Assembly (NCBI RefSeq): GCF_036924745.1
Contig: NZ_JAZHSD010000001.1
Coordinates: 3,596,001 to 3,660,000 of the forward strand
From: Bradyrhizobium sp. AZCC 1693
Lineage (GTDB): Bacteria; Pseudomonadota; Alphaproteobacteria; Rhizobiales; Xanthobacteraceae
Direction: 5' to 3'
DNA: 64,000 bases
Below, in pieces: positions 1-8,261 of the stretch. Every line of letters starts with the position of its first letter. The first letter of the stretch is position 1. Position numbers and translations under genes: made by a program. The notes below the pieces were generated by a model. It was not told the origin of the DNA. It did no database searches and saw nothing but the letters and a program-made list of their open reading frames with translations.

Positions 1-47
1 CCTACGATCTGCTGCCCGGCAAGCGCTTGACGCACTACGCCAAGTAG
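1..47 (+). CDS. C-terminal fragment of an unidentified gene entering from the left
   Basis: An open frame runs from the window edge to a TAG at 45-47 and encodes an ending like YDLLPGKRLTHYAK. It faces the next gene tail to tail, with 26 bp between the two stops. Only about 14 residues are visible, so no family can be assigned. It may also be a chance open frame. Confidence 0.3.
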   Translation, partial: YDLLPGKRLTHYAK

Positions 48-73
48 CCGTCGGTCAGGTGCCCGCGCATACG

Positions 74-1582
74 CTAGCGGCTTTTGACGAAGCACATGCC
101 GATGCGCGAGATTTTGCCGGCGGCCTGACAGGTCAGGCCCTCGGCGCAGGTCCAATCGCGAAAACTTCCGTCATTGCTGGCGGCTTGCTTGCCCTGCACA
201 TAGCAATGCGCGCCCCAGCCGTCGTAATAGTTGGTGCCGGCGAGTTCGATGCTGCCGCGCAATTGCGGACGGCTGGCGAACCCACGCGAGTAATCCGGCG
301 CCTTGCCGTCACGCAGGCTCGCGAGAATATCGCGGCGGCGGATCTGGTCGCCGAAGAAATGCGGCGACGCCGGCACGACGGTCGTATTCGACGGCTTGTC
401 CGCCATCCAGTCGACGCCGGGGAAGTGAAAGCCACCGATGCCGCGCGTCTGGTGGCAGCCGGAACAGGTCACGTCGTTGAGCCGCCGCTCGAACCCGGCG
501 GGCGAGCGGATGTTCTGCAGCTTCACGCCACCTTCCGCAGCCTTCCTTAGCGCAGCCACGACGTCGGCCTCGCCGAACACCGCGCCCTCGCCTTGCATCA
601 GCCCGAATTCCGGCTCCAGGTCAGATGGATCGACGCCGACCGGCGTTGGCGCAATCGCACCGGTGGCGAGGAATTTTTCCGGGATCAGCACGGTGCCGCG
701 ATCGAACGCGACGAGATTGGCGGGGTCGAGCAGCCATGCCCTGAACTCGCGCTTGAGGCCATCGTCCGCCAGAAGGCGCGCACGGTCGATCTGGTTTTCC
801 ATCGGCGCTTCCGCGAAGACGCGCGCTTGCCCGTCGTAGCGAAACACCTTCAGCAGATAGTCGGTGCGGAAATCGCGAACCGAGGATTTCGGCGCGTGCG
901 CAATCTGGAGATTGGTCTCGATGCGGTCGATATTTTCATGACCGATCAGGTCGAGCCGGCCATCCCTTCCTGACAGTGTCCCGCCACGCGGCGTGGCGAG
1001 CCAGCGGTTGGCGATGTCGGAACAGGTGATCGCGGAGCCTTCGCCTCTCGCTTTCAGCACCAGGTTCAGCGTCATCGGCAGCCGCGAAGCGTCATCGCCG
1101 GCCGCCTTGTTCATCCGCGTCAGGCGGTAGATCAGGCGGATCTCGCCGCAGCTTGCTTCCGCAGCGTAAGTGCGGTCCATGCGATTGACGATGCCGGCCA
1201 GCACGAACCGCGTCTCTGCCGAATAAAGCAGCGTGCGGTCGAACAATTGGAAATCAAAGCCCTCGCCGACGCCGATCGTCTCCTTTGGCAGGTTCGCTCG
1301 GTGCCGCGCGATATAGCGATCGAACTCGCCATCGATGGCCTGCCGGACCGGCGCCATCGACGGCAAGGCGAACAACCCACTGTTGGCGAGCGGGATATCC
1401 GCCGACCGCTCCGGCAGCAGCATGCGATCGAGGCGGAATTTTCCGCCATCGAGTTCGCGCAGCGTCGCGGGATCAGTGATGGCGGTGCCGCGCTCCAGCG
1501 CCGCATCTTGCGCCGCACGCGCCGGCAAAGCGCCGCACAGCAGGGCAAGTACGATAGCAAGAGTTCCTGGCGCGCGGCTCAT
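74..1582 (-). CDS. Exported protein with a single CXXCH haem-type motif, function unknown
   Basis: About 502 residues. The N-terminus is a signal peptide (basic start, then a Leu/Ala-rich core, cleavage near ARA-AQ), so the protein is probably periplasmic. A CSGCH motif lies about 120 residues before the C-terminus in a His/Gly-rich setting, which suggests covalent c-type haem attachment, although most of the protein is not like a small cytochrome c. Several further Cys residues near the C-terminus could form disulfides. An upstream TTG at 1603 is in frame, but the ATG at 1582 places the signal peptide better. It lies downstream of a strong terminator and appears monocistronic. The function is not recognised. 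Confidence 0.7.
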   Translation of the reverse strand: MSRAPGTLAIVLALLCGALPARAAQDAALERGTAITDPATLRELDGGKFRLDRMLLPERSADIPLANSGLFALPSMAPVRQAIDGEFDRYIARHRANLPKETIGVGEGFDFQLFDRTLLYSAETRFVLAGIVNRMDRTYAAEASCGEIRLIYRLTRMNKAAGDDASRLPMTLNLVLKARGEGSAITCSDIANRWLATPRGGTLSGRDGRLDLIGHENIDRIETNLQIAHAPKSSVRDFRTDYLLKVFRYDGQARVFAEAPMENQIDRARLLADDGLKREFRAWLLDPANLVAFDRGTVLIPEKFLATGAIAPTPVGVDPSDLEPEFGLMQGEGAVFGEADVVAALRKAAEGGVKLQNIRSPAGFERRLNDVTCSGCHQTRGIGGFHFPGVDWMADKPSNTTVVPASPHFFGDQIRRRDILASLRDGKAPDYSRGFASRPQLRGSIELAGTNYYDGWGAHCYVQGKQAASNDGSFRDWTCAEGLTCQAAGKISRIGMCFVKSR

Positions 1583-1622
1583 GCCCCAACTAACCCCGCG
1601 CAATGAGACCTATTCAAGAAAA

Positions 1623-1652
1623 AAGGCGCTTCACATCGCCGTGAAGCGCCTT
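1623..1652 (-). terminator. Rho-independent terminator of the 1673-2746 gene
   Basis: A perfect 12-bp inverted repeat (AAGGCGCTTCAC and its complement) flanks a 6-nt loop. On the minus strand it is followed at once by a run of T. It lies 20 bp past the stop of the leftward gene and ahead of the next leftward gene, so it should separate their transcripts. Confidence 0.85.
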
Positions 1653-1672
1653 CCTGTTCGTATGTCGGCGCG

Positions 1673-2746
1673 CTAGCGCGCGACGATCAGACCCTTGCTG
1701 GTCACGACCACCCAGCGGCCGTCCTGCTTGCGAATGGCATCGACACGGCCGAGTCCGGGAATGGGATCGCCGGCATAGACCTCGTACATGCCGCGACGGC
1801 TTTCGATCAGGGCGCTGCCGTTGGCGACGTCCCGCAACACCCAGCCTTCGACGGTCGGCAGCCGGGCGACCTCGGGCTTGGGCGGAGCCGCAGACGCTGG
1901 CGGAGCCGCGGGCGGCGCTGCGGCCGCAGCCTGCTGCGGTATCGTCCCTGTGACTTCCTTCGCGGGAGCCGACGCAGCGGCAGCCGTCGTCGTGGACGCC
2001 TGGGCGGCGCGCAGCTTGTCGACGGTCTCGCTGAGCTTGGCGAGTTTCGCGGCGGGCTCGGCCTGCGCCTTCTCGACCTTGTCGAGGCGGTCGCTGGCCT
2101 TGTTGAGCTGGCCCGTCGTCGTCCTGGAAGTATGCTCCAGGCTTGATTTCAGCGCGACGATCTCGGCATCGATCCGCGCCACCGAGGCTTCGAGCGCGCT
2201 GTCCTTTGCTGGCGCCTGAACTGATGCTTGAGCTGATTCCTGGGCCGGTTCTCCGGCCATCAGCTTTCCAATCCCCGCGGTTGCCAGCGCGCCACTCAGC
2301 GCACCTGCCACCGTCGCCAGCGCGACCACGGCGGCCATCGCCCCGATTCTTCGTTTGCCGGACGATCCTTCCGCCGGCGCAGCCTTCGCATCGGCTCCGA
2401 CGCGGTCGCCGGGCGACATGATCGTCACGTTGCCGGGGAAGCGCGGCGCCTCCGGCTTTACGGCGTCGATCTTCGGGGCGTCGATCTTGGGAGGCTCAGC
2501 CTTTGACGCCTCGACCTTCGGCGCTTCCATCTTGACGGCATCCACCTTGGGAGCGTCCACCTTGGGGGCGTCCTTGGCCGCATCGGGCTTCGGCGAGGTC
2601 TCTTCCTGCTCGGGCGCGAGTTTTGCCGCCTCGACCTCCGCCGCGGCCGTTACCGGCTCGCCCGGCGCAGGCATGTCAGGCGCGGCCGGCCCGGCGCCAA
2701 GAGTTCCGGTTTCACCGCTGGCGGGCTGGGGGTGCTGATCGCTCAC
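1673..2746 (-). CDS. Membrane-anchored Pro/Ala/Lys-rich repeat protein with coiled coil
   Basis: 357 residues from a GTG start preceded by GGAG. Residues about 40-100 are a low-complexity cytoplasmic tail of short repeats of the type K(V/I)(D/E)AP. One transmembrane helix follows at about 133-155 (Ala/Gly/Val-rich), then a predicted periplasmic coiled coil (about 180-245), an Ala/Pro linker, and a compact C-terminal domain of about 60 residues with a VEGWVLRDV start. That domain resembles short C-terminal domains of rhizobial envelope proteins, but I cannot name the family. It is monocistronic with its own terminator. A structural or envelope-spanning role is inferred only from topology. Confidence 0.7.
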   Translation of the reverse strand: MSDQHPQPASGETGTLGAGPAAPDMPAPGEPVTAAAEVEAAKLAPEQEETSPKPDAAKDAPKVDAPKVDAVKMEAPKVEASKAEPPKIDAPKIDAVKPEAPRFPGNVTIMSPGDRVGADAKAAPAEGSSGKRRIGAMAAVVALATVAGALSGALATAGIGKLMAGEPAQESAQASVQAPAKDSALEASVARIDAEIVALKSSLEHTSRTTTGQLNKASDRLDKVEKAQAEPAAKLAKLSETVDKLRAAQASTTTAAAASAPAKEVTGTIPQQAAAAAPPAAPPASAAPPKPEVARLPTVEGWVLRDVANGSALIESRRGMYEVYAGDPIPGLGRVDAIRKQDGRWVVVTSKGLIVAR

Positions 2747-2983
2747 GTTGGATTCTCCAGAATTGATTGACCATTTGGTAACTTTTAATGCTTGCCAAAT
2801 CCTTACCGGCGGCGGCCTTACCGAAATTTTAGGAACTCATCGGGCCCGGTTTGGGCCGCAAATGTCGGCTGGCCCGGTCCCGAGCCCCCTAATGCTGCCC
2901 TGCGGCATCCTTGCTGGTTCCGTTTGCGCCGGTCTGTTTCCCGATTAACATGGACCGACCAGCCAGAAAGGCAGGTGGGCACC

Positions 2984-3358
2984 ATGACCATCGAGAAATG
3001 CATCAACGAGTTTGATGTAGATGACGTCATTTTTGAGGAAGGCTCGACCGGGCGGGAACTGTTCGTGGTGCTCGACGGCAAGGTCGAAATCGCCAAGATG
3101 AACGGCCCAAGCAAGACGGTGATCGTCACGCTCGGCAAGGGTGAGTTCTTCGGCGAGATGGCTGTCATCGACGGCTCGTCCCGTTCGGCAACCGCCATTG
3201 CGGCCGCGCCAAACACCCGCGTGATGCGGATCAACCACGCCCGCTTCGTCTACCTGGTCAGTCAGCAGCCGGCCTTTGCGCTGATGATCATGGATGCGCT
3301 CAGCAAACGCTTGCGGGCCTCCAACACGGTCGCCTTCAGAACTGCGGGCGGTTCATGA
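2984..3358 (+). CDS. Single-domain cyclic nucleotide-binding (Crp-fold) protein
   Basis: 124 residues covering one cNMP-binding beta-roll, with the phosphate-binding cassette visible as GEMAVIDGSSRSAT at about residues 63-76. There is no helix-turn-helix, so it is not a CRP-type DNA-binding regulator. It more likely acts as a stand-alone ligand sensor or protein partner. The ATG at 2984 is preceded by AGGTGG at good spacing. A longer in-frame start upstream gives an Arg/Pro-rich tail that does not belong to the domain. The stop overlaps the next start (ATGA), so translation with the metallohydrolase is coupled and a regulatory partnership is plausible. Confidence 0.85.
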   Translation: MTIEKCINEFDVDDVIFEEGSTGRELFVVLDGKVEIAKMNGPSKTVIVTLGKGEFFGEMAVIDGSSRSATAIAAAPNTRVMRINHARFVYLVSQQPAFALMIMDALSKRLRASNTVAFRTAGGS

Positions 3359-4167
3359 GCGAGCGCAAACCGAGCCCTTTCAAGACGCTGCTCGACAGCG
3401 ACGTCTGTACGCTGATCGAGGCGGCCGAAGACGTCTATCAGATCCGTTTCAAGAACCGCGCGGCGAACGCCTATCTGGTGCGCGGCAGCTCGCGCACCAT
3501 CATGATCGATGTCGGGCTATCCTCGAACTATCCGCATCTATTGACGTGTCTCAACCACCTCGGCTGTCCACCCGAGAAGATCGACATGGTGGTGCTGAGC
3601 CACGAGCATCTCGACCATATCGGCGCGGCCTATCATTTCCACGGCCGCGCCCTCATCGCCGCGCATCGGCTGGCCGCCAACAAGATCATGCTGCGCGACG
3701 ATTTCTCGATGTTGCGCAAGATGTTCAACGAGCCGAACGTGCCGATCAACATCGACCTCTGGCTGGAGGACGGCAACCTGATCGACCTCGGCAATTTCCG
3801 CCTCAGCGTGATGTACACGCCCGGCCATACCTCGGCCTGCATTACCCTGTTCGAGCCGGACAAGGGATTGTTGTTCGCCTCCGATACCCTGATGCCCGGC
3901 GGCGTGATGGGCGGCGTGTTCGGCTCCGGCAGCATCGCCGACTACATCCAGTCGCTGGAGCGGCTGAAGGGCCTGAACTCGAAGATCCTGCTGTCGGGCC
4001 ACGGGCGGCTATCCGACACCCCGCAGGACGATGTGCGGATCGCGATACAGCGCTCGCACGGATTGTTGTCGGACACCGCACAATTGTTCGACGCGCTGGA
4101 TGCGCGCGCGAATTTCGAGCCGATCATGCAGTCGGTGCGCGACCTCAACAAGCTCGACGACAGCTAG
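3355..4167 (+). CDS. MBL-fold metallohydrolase
   Basis: 270 residues. The metallo-beta-lactamase signature HEHLDH is at residues 83-88 (His83, His85, Asp87, His88). Further metal ligands are visible in TPGHTS, in an Asp within a SDT strand, and in SGHGR near the C-terminus, so a binuclear metal site looks complete. There is no signal peptide, which points to a cytoplasmic hydrolase of the glyoxalase II-like group with unknown substrate. The start overlaps the stop of the cyclic-nucleotide-binding gene by 4 nt. A cNMP-sensing module and a hydrolase in one transcript suggest ligand-controlled hydrolysis, but that is inference. Confidence 0.88.
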   Translation: MSERKPSPFKTLLDSDVCTLIEAAEDVYQIRFKNRAANAYLVRGSSRTIMIDVGLSSNYPHLLTCLNHLGCPPEKIDMVVLSHEHLDHIGAAYHFHGRALIAAHRLAANKIMLRDDFSMLRKMFNEPNVPINIDLWLEDGNLIDLGNFRLSVMYTPGHTSACITLFEPDKGLLFASDTLMPGGVMGGVFGSGSIADYIQSLERLKGLNSKILLSGHGRLSDTPQDDVRIAIQRSHGLLSDTAQLFDALDARANFEPIMQSVRDLNKLDDS

Positions 4168-4292
4168 CCCCGCCGGCCCGCACCATATTCCACAACGCCG
4201 AATGTGTGATCCGCCCATTTGACAAATGTCGCGGCGGGCTGTTCAACAGTTTCCAACAACACTGCTCAAAAAATATCGGGAGAGACAGCTTC

Positions 4293-4907
4293 ATGAAGTT
4301 CTACGACTCGGTCGGGCCTAACCCTCGCATTGTCCGCATGTTCATGGCGGAGAAGGGCATCGAGATGCCGAAGCAGACGGTCGATCTGCGCAAGGGCGAG
4401 AACCGCGAGGCCGAGCATTTGAAGCGCAATCCGCACGGCCAGATGCCGACGCTCGAACTCGACAATGGCAGCTATCTCTCCGAAATCACCGCGATCTGCG
4501 AGTATCTCGAAGAGAAGCACCCGGCGCCTGCGATGATCGGGACGACGCCGGAAGAGCGCGCCGAATGCCGGATGTGGACGCGCCGCGTCGATCTCAACAT
4601 CTGCGAGCATTTGGGGAACGGCTTCCGCTTCGGCGAAGGCCTGAAGTTCTTCGAGAAGCGAATTCCCTGCGCGCCTGAAGCCTCGCCTGGCCTCAAGATG
4701 ATCGCTGCCAACCGCCTGCAATGGCTCAACGCCCAGATGGCCGACGGCCGCGACTATCTCTGCGGCAAACGCTTCACGCTGGCCGACATCCTGCTCTACG
4801 GCTGGCTCGATTTCGCCGGCCAGGTCGGCCAGCCGCTCGATACGGCCAACACTAACATCGCGGCCTGGATGGCGCGCGTGGGCGAGCGGCCTTCGGCCAA
4901 GGCGTGA
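4293..4907 (+). CDS. Glutathione S-transferase family protein
   Basis: 204 residues. The N-terminal thioredoxin-like domain (about 1-80) contains the cis-Pro segment QMPTLELD and the glutathione-contacting LSEI. The all-helical C-terminal domain includes the conserved FTLADILLYG N-capping motif. Length and domain order are standard for a cytosolic GST. The ATG at 4293 follows GGGAGAGA. It has its own 125-bp leader after the metallohydrolase and a terminator-like hairpin about 95 bp downstream. Substrate is unknown. Maleylpyruvate-isomerase activity is possible for the fold, but nothing here supports it specifically. Confidence 0.88.
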   Translation: MKFYDSVGPNPRIVRMFMAEKGIEMPKQTVDLRKGENREAEHLKRNPHGQMPTLELDNGSYLSEITAICEYLEEKHPAPAMIGTTPEERAECRMWTRRVDLNICEHLGNGFRFGEGLKFFEKRIPCAPEASPGLKMIAANRLQWLNAQMADGRDYLCGKRFTLADILLYGWLDFAGQVGQPLDTANTNIAAWMARVGERPSAKA

Positions 4908-5221
4908 TCCCGTTAGATGCCGTGTGGTGCTACTTGATCGCGCGGGGTGACGTCACGAGTCGCAAAATATCGAGAAGTTCAGCTGGCCGCTCGATCAAGA
5001 AAAAGGCCGGCGGGCGTTACGCCGCCGACCTTGTCTTGCAACTGCCGGCTCGTGGGTCCGGTTCCGTTGCTTTGCATTCCGGTTGGTAGAACTATTTTGA
5101 TCAGTAGCACCCGGTGCCGGCTGACACCATTGCGCATAGGTATTGCCGAAACGTACCGAGGTAGGCTCACACTATCGAAACGGATGGAGCCGACTATCCA
5201 TTGGTTTAGGGCGGTGGTGAG
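4908..5221. other. Intergenic region between convergent GST and TPM genes
   Basis: 314 bp with no convincing coding frame. It contains the hairpin at 5003-5033; beyond that no promoter, RNA gene or repeat was recognised. Confidence 0.6.
5003..5033 (+). terminator. Probable terminator hairpin downstream of the GST gene
   Basis: The arms AAGGCCGGCGGGCG and CGCCGCCGACCTT pair with one mismatch and one bulge around a TTA loop, preceded by A-rich and followed by T-rich sequence. It suits termination in either direction between the convergent transcripts. Confidence 0.6.
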
Positions 5222-5719
5222 CTACATCACAACCGGCGTATCCGGCAATTCGTTCCGCCCTGCCCCCTGCGCCGGAAAGTGCGTCGCCAACTCGCGCGAC
5301 ACCGCCTCGATTCCCTTGATCACGCCGCCTTCAAAATTTCCGGCCCTGAACTGCGTCTCCATCTCGACGCAGATTTTTTCCCAGCCGGCGCGGCCGACCC
5401 TGGCGTCTATGCCACGGTCGGCAACGATCTCGAAATCGCGGTCGGCCAGCAGCAGATAGATCAAGACGCCGTTGTTGTGGACGGTGTCCCAGATCCGCAA
5501 CTGCGAAAAAATATCCAGCGCCCGTTCCCGCGCCGACTGATTGCGAAACAGCGGCGCGCCGTCGAGCGCACCTTCGACCACGAAACGCACCTGTCCGGAA
5601 TGGGTGGCTTCGCCTGACCTGATCGCCTGCTCGATCCTCGCCAGCGCTTGCGGCGGAAAGATGCGCCGCAGCCGCCAACGGTGTTCGAGGAGATGCCTGC
5701 CGATGCGCCTGATGCTCAT
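5222..5719 (-). CDS. TPM-domain (TPM_phosphatase) protein, small form
   Basis: 165 residues and last gene of the LemA-TPM-TPM operon. It starts MSIRRIGRHLL at 5719, only 1 bp past the stop of the larger TPM gene. A longer frame upstream just translates the Gly/Ser tail of that gene in the wrong frame. The TPM core is recognisable from repeated motifs such as GVLIYLLLADRDFEIVADRG and FEGGVIKGIEAVS, which match those in the larger paralogue (GALLVIAKNDRRL, FTGGVSAGVERM). There is no signal peptide or transmembrane helix. TPM domains occur in membrane-associated quality-control proteins; the biochemical activity is unknown. Confidence 0.85.
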   Translation of the reverse strand: MSIRRIGRHLLEHRWRLRRIFPPQALARIEQAIRSGEATHSGQVRFVVEGALDGAPLFRNQSARERALDIFSQLRIWDTVHNNGVLIYLLLADRDFEIVADRGIDARVGRAGWEKICVEMETQFRAGNFEGGVIKGIEAVSRELATHFPAQGAGRNELPDTPVVM

Positions 5720-5720
5720 G

Positions 5721-6605
5721 CTACCAGCTCCCCGATGCGCCGCCGCCGCCAAAGCTGCCGCCGCCGCCACTGAAGCCGCCGCTCGAACTGCCACTGCTGC
5801 TACTGCTGCTCCAATCTCTGCTGCCGCCACTCGACCAGCCGCCACGTGTGCCGCGGCTACCACCGGAGGGTATCAGATCGATGAACGCAGAAATGAGGAA
5901 AACGAGCACGCCGATAGCCGCAGCCGCCCCGAGGCTGCCGACGAAGAGCCACGCCAAAACTCCGACGAGACCGCCAGTCGCGGCCGAACCGGTCAGCCGG
6001 CCAAGCGACGCCCTTAGCGCGCCGCCGACAATGAACACGAAGGCGAGGACGAAGGGATTGAACGGGTCGATAGTGTTGAACAGGCCGGGACTTTGCCAAT
6101 GGGGCGGCTCCGGCTCGGGCAGCTTCTCGCCCTCGGCGACCCGGACCATCCGTTCGACGCCCGCGGAGACGCCGCCGGTGAAATCGCCGGCCTTGAACTT
6201 CGGCGTGATGTCTTCATCGATGATACGCTTGGTGGTAGCGTCGGTCAGCGCGCCTTCGAGGCCATAGCCAACCTCGATCCGCAGGCGGCGATCGTTCTTG
6301 GCGATGACGAGCAACGCGCCGTCGTCGACCTTCTTGCGGCCGATCTTCCAGGCTTCTGCGACCCGGAGCGAGAATTGCTCGATCGCCTCGCCGTCCGTCG
6401 TCGGCACGATCAACACCGCGATCTGGCTGCCCTTTCGCGTCTCGAGATTCTTCAGCGTCTCGGTCAGCGACGCGATGTCATTGCTACCCAGTGTGCCGGT
6501 CTGATCGACCACCCGGCCGCTCAACGGCGGCACCGCAACGAGCGCCAGCGCCGAACAGGCCCAGCACAACAGTAGCGCAAGAAGGGGGGCTCTTGCAGCG
6601 TTCAT
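5721..6605 (-). CDS. TPM-domain membrane protein (YgcG-like) with Gly/Ser-rich tail
   Basis: 294 residues: a signal peptide (about 1-22), an extracytoplasmic TPM domain (about 28-155, starting PLSGRVVDQTGTL), hydrophobic segments at about 185-245, and a C-terminal tail of almost only Gly and Ser. This is the standard architecture of the YgcG-type proteins found beside LemA. It lies 19 bp after LemA and 1 bp before the small TPM gene, so the three are one transcript. The low-complexity tail is typical of the family and not an artefact. Confidence 0.9.
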   Translation of the reverse strand: MNAARAPLLALLLCWACSALALVAVPPLSGRVVDQTGTLGSNDIASLTETLKNLETRKGSQIAVLIVPTTDGEAIEQFSLRVAEAWKIGRKKVDDGALLVIAKNDRRLRIEVGYGLEGALTDATTKRIIDEDITPKFKAGDFTGGVSAGVERMVRVAEGEKLPEPEPPHWQSPGLFNTIDPFNPFVLAFVFIVGGALRASLGRLTGSAATGGLVGVLAWLFVGSLGAAAAIGVLVFLISAFIDLIPSGGSRGTRGGWSSGGSRDWSSSSSSGSSSGGFSGGGGSFGGGGASGSW

Positions 6606-6624
6606 CGCGGTCTCTTTTCAGCCG

Positions 6625-7233
6625 CTACTTTGCGGGCGCCGGCGTCGGGTTGAAATCCACCTTCGGCGCCGTCGAGATCGCCTTCTCGTTGTCGACCGTG
6701 AAGTTCGGCTTCTCCTTGTAGCCGAAGGCCATCGCCGTCAGATTGTTCGGGAAGGTGCGGATGCCGACATTATAGTCCTGCACCGCCTTGATGTAGCGGT
6801 TGCGCGCCACCGTGATACGGTTTTCGGTCCCTTCGAGCTGCGCCATCAAATCGCGAAACAGTGCGTCCGATTTGAGCTGCGGATAGTTTTCGGTGACGAC
6901 CAACAGCCGCGACAGCGCGCTCGACAATTCGCCCTGGGCGGCCTGGAATTTCTGGAACGCCGCGGGATCATTGAGCACTTCCGGCGTGGCCTGGATGCTG
7001 CCGACCTTGGCGCGCGCATTGGTGACCCCGAGCAGCACGTCCTTTTCCTGCTGCGCAAAACCTTTCACCGAATTGACGAGGTTGGGCACCAGGTCGGCGC
7101 GGCGCTGATACTGGTTGACCACTTCCGACCAGCCCGACTTGACCTGCTCGTCATTGGTCTGGATCGCGTTGTAGCCGCAACTGGTCAGGCTCAGTGTCGC
7201 CAGCGCCGCCAGCACGGTCCATAATCTGCGCAT
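6625..7233 (-). CDS. lemA: LemA family lipoprotein
   Basis: About 202 residues. The N-terminus carries a lipoprotein signal with lipobox LTSC, followed by the LemA coiled helical domain with the family signature YNAIQTNDEQVKSGWSEV near the mature start. The start at 7233 (MRRLW) is preceded by GGGAGAG. Ten extra in-frame residues upstream would not fit a signal peptide. It is the first gene of the LemA-TPM-TPM operon. The conserved pairing suggests an envelope-associated complex; its exact role is not known. Confidence 0.9.
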   Translation of the reverse strand: MRRLWTVLAALATLSLTSCGYNAIQTNDEQVKSGWSEVVNQYQRRADLVPNLVNSVKGFAQQEKDVLLGVTNARAKVGSIQATPEVLNDPAAFQKFQAAQGELSSALSRLLVVTENYPQLKSDALFRDLMAQLEGTENRITVARNRYIKAVQDYNVGIRTFPNNLTAMAFGYKEKPNFTVDNEKAISTAPKVDFNPTPAPAK

Positions 7234-7390
7234 CGTACTCTCCCAAAAGAAATCAAACGCCAACCTATCAGATTGGTTGCGTCAGGTATGCAGGCGTGAG
7301 CCTCCCTCAGGTCCATTTCGCAGCCGATGGGCCCTTGCCTATCGTTCGCTTAGATAACAACATGGCGCGATAAAATTAGAGGGAGAGCCC

Positions 7391-8242
7391 ATGACCACGT
7401 TCGAGACCATCGTCGTGGAGCGGCCGGAGCCGCGCATCGCGCGGATCGTGATGAACCGGCCCGAGGCGCGCAACGCGCAGAACCTGCAGATGACCTACGA
7501 CCTCAACGCCGCGTTCGACCAGGCGGTGCAGGACGATGCGGTCAAGGTCATCATTCTCGCAGGCCACGGCCCGCATTTTTCGGCAGGCCATGACCTGCGT
7601 CCCGGGGCCAAGAACAACGCTGGCGTTGATTTTCCGCCGGTCGGAAATTGGGGCGGGTTCACCGAGCCCAACGCCCACGGCCGCTTCGCGCGCGAACAGG
7701 AAATCTATCTGCAGATCACGCGACGCTGGCGCAACCTTGCCAAGCCGACGATCGCCGAAGTGCACGGCAAGTGCATCGCCGGCGGCCTGATGCTGGCCTG
7801 GGCCTGCGACCTGATTGTCGCGAGCCAAGATGCCGAGTTCTGCGATCCCGTGGTGACCATGGGCGTCTGCGGCGTCGAATGGTTCGTGCATCCTTGGGAG
7901 CTCGGTCCGCGCAAGGCCAAGGAATTGCTGTTCACCGCCGACGTCTGGAGCGCGGAGGAAGCGCACCGGCTTGGCATGGTCAATCACGTGGTGCCGCGTG
8001 GCGAACTTTCCTCCTTCGTCATGAAGCTTGCCGAACGGATCGCGGCGAAGCCGTCGTTCGCGCTGAAGCTGACAAAGGAAGCCGTCAATCGCTCGGTCGA
8101 CGTGATGGGACAGCCGGCGGCGATCGAGCAGGCGTTCGCGCTGCATCAGCTCTGCCACGCGCATAATCTGCAGGAGTTCGGAATGATCGTGGATCCCGCG
8201 GGCCTGCATCCTTCCGTCAGAAAATCGGCACAAGCAAAATAG
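7391..8242 (+). CDS. Enoyl-CoA hydratase/isomerase family protein
   Basis: 283 residues of the crotonase fold. The oxyanion-hole segments HFSAGHDL (about residues 56-63) and GGLMLAWACDL (about 132-142) are present. The start is preceded by GAGGGAGAG. It is followed after 19 and 14 bp by two acyl-CoA dehydrogenase genes, so the three form a beta-oxidation-type operon. The insert after HDLRPGAKNN is longer than in short-chain enoyl-CoA hydratases, so the substrate may be branched or aromatic. Substrate not predictable. Confidence 0.88.
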   Translation: MTTFETIVVERPEPRIARIVMNRPEARNAQNLQMTYDLNAAFDQAVQDDAVKVIILAGHGPHFSAGHDLRPGAKNNAGVDFPPVGNWGGFTEPNAHGRFAREQEIYLQITRRWRNLAKPTIAEVHGKCIAGGLMLAWACDLIVASQDAEFCDPVVTMGVCGVEWFVHPWELGPRKAKELLFTADVWSAEEAHRLGMVNHVVPRGELSSFVMKLAERIAAKPSFALKLTKEAVNRSVDVMGQPAAIEQAFALHQLCHAHNLQEFGMIVDPAGLHPSVRKSAQAK

Positions 8243-8261
8243 AACAAGCAAAGAAGATCAG

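Noticed and set aside
5721..5860. Gly/Ser-rich sequence as a separate repeat element
   Set aside because: It encodes the low-complexity C-terminal tail typical of the TPM/YgcG family.
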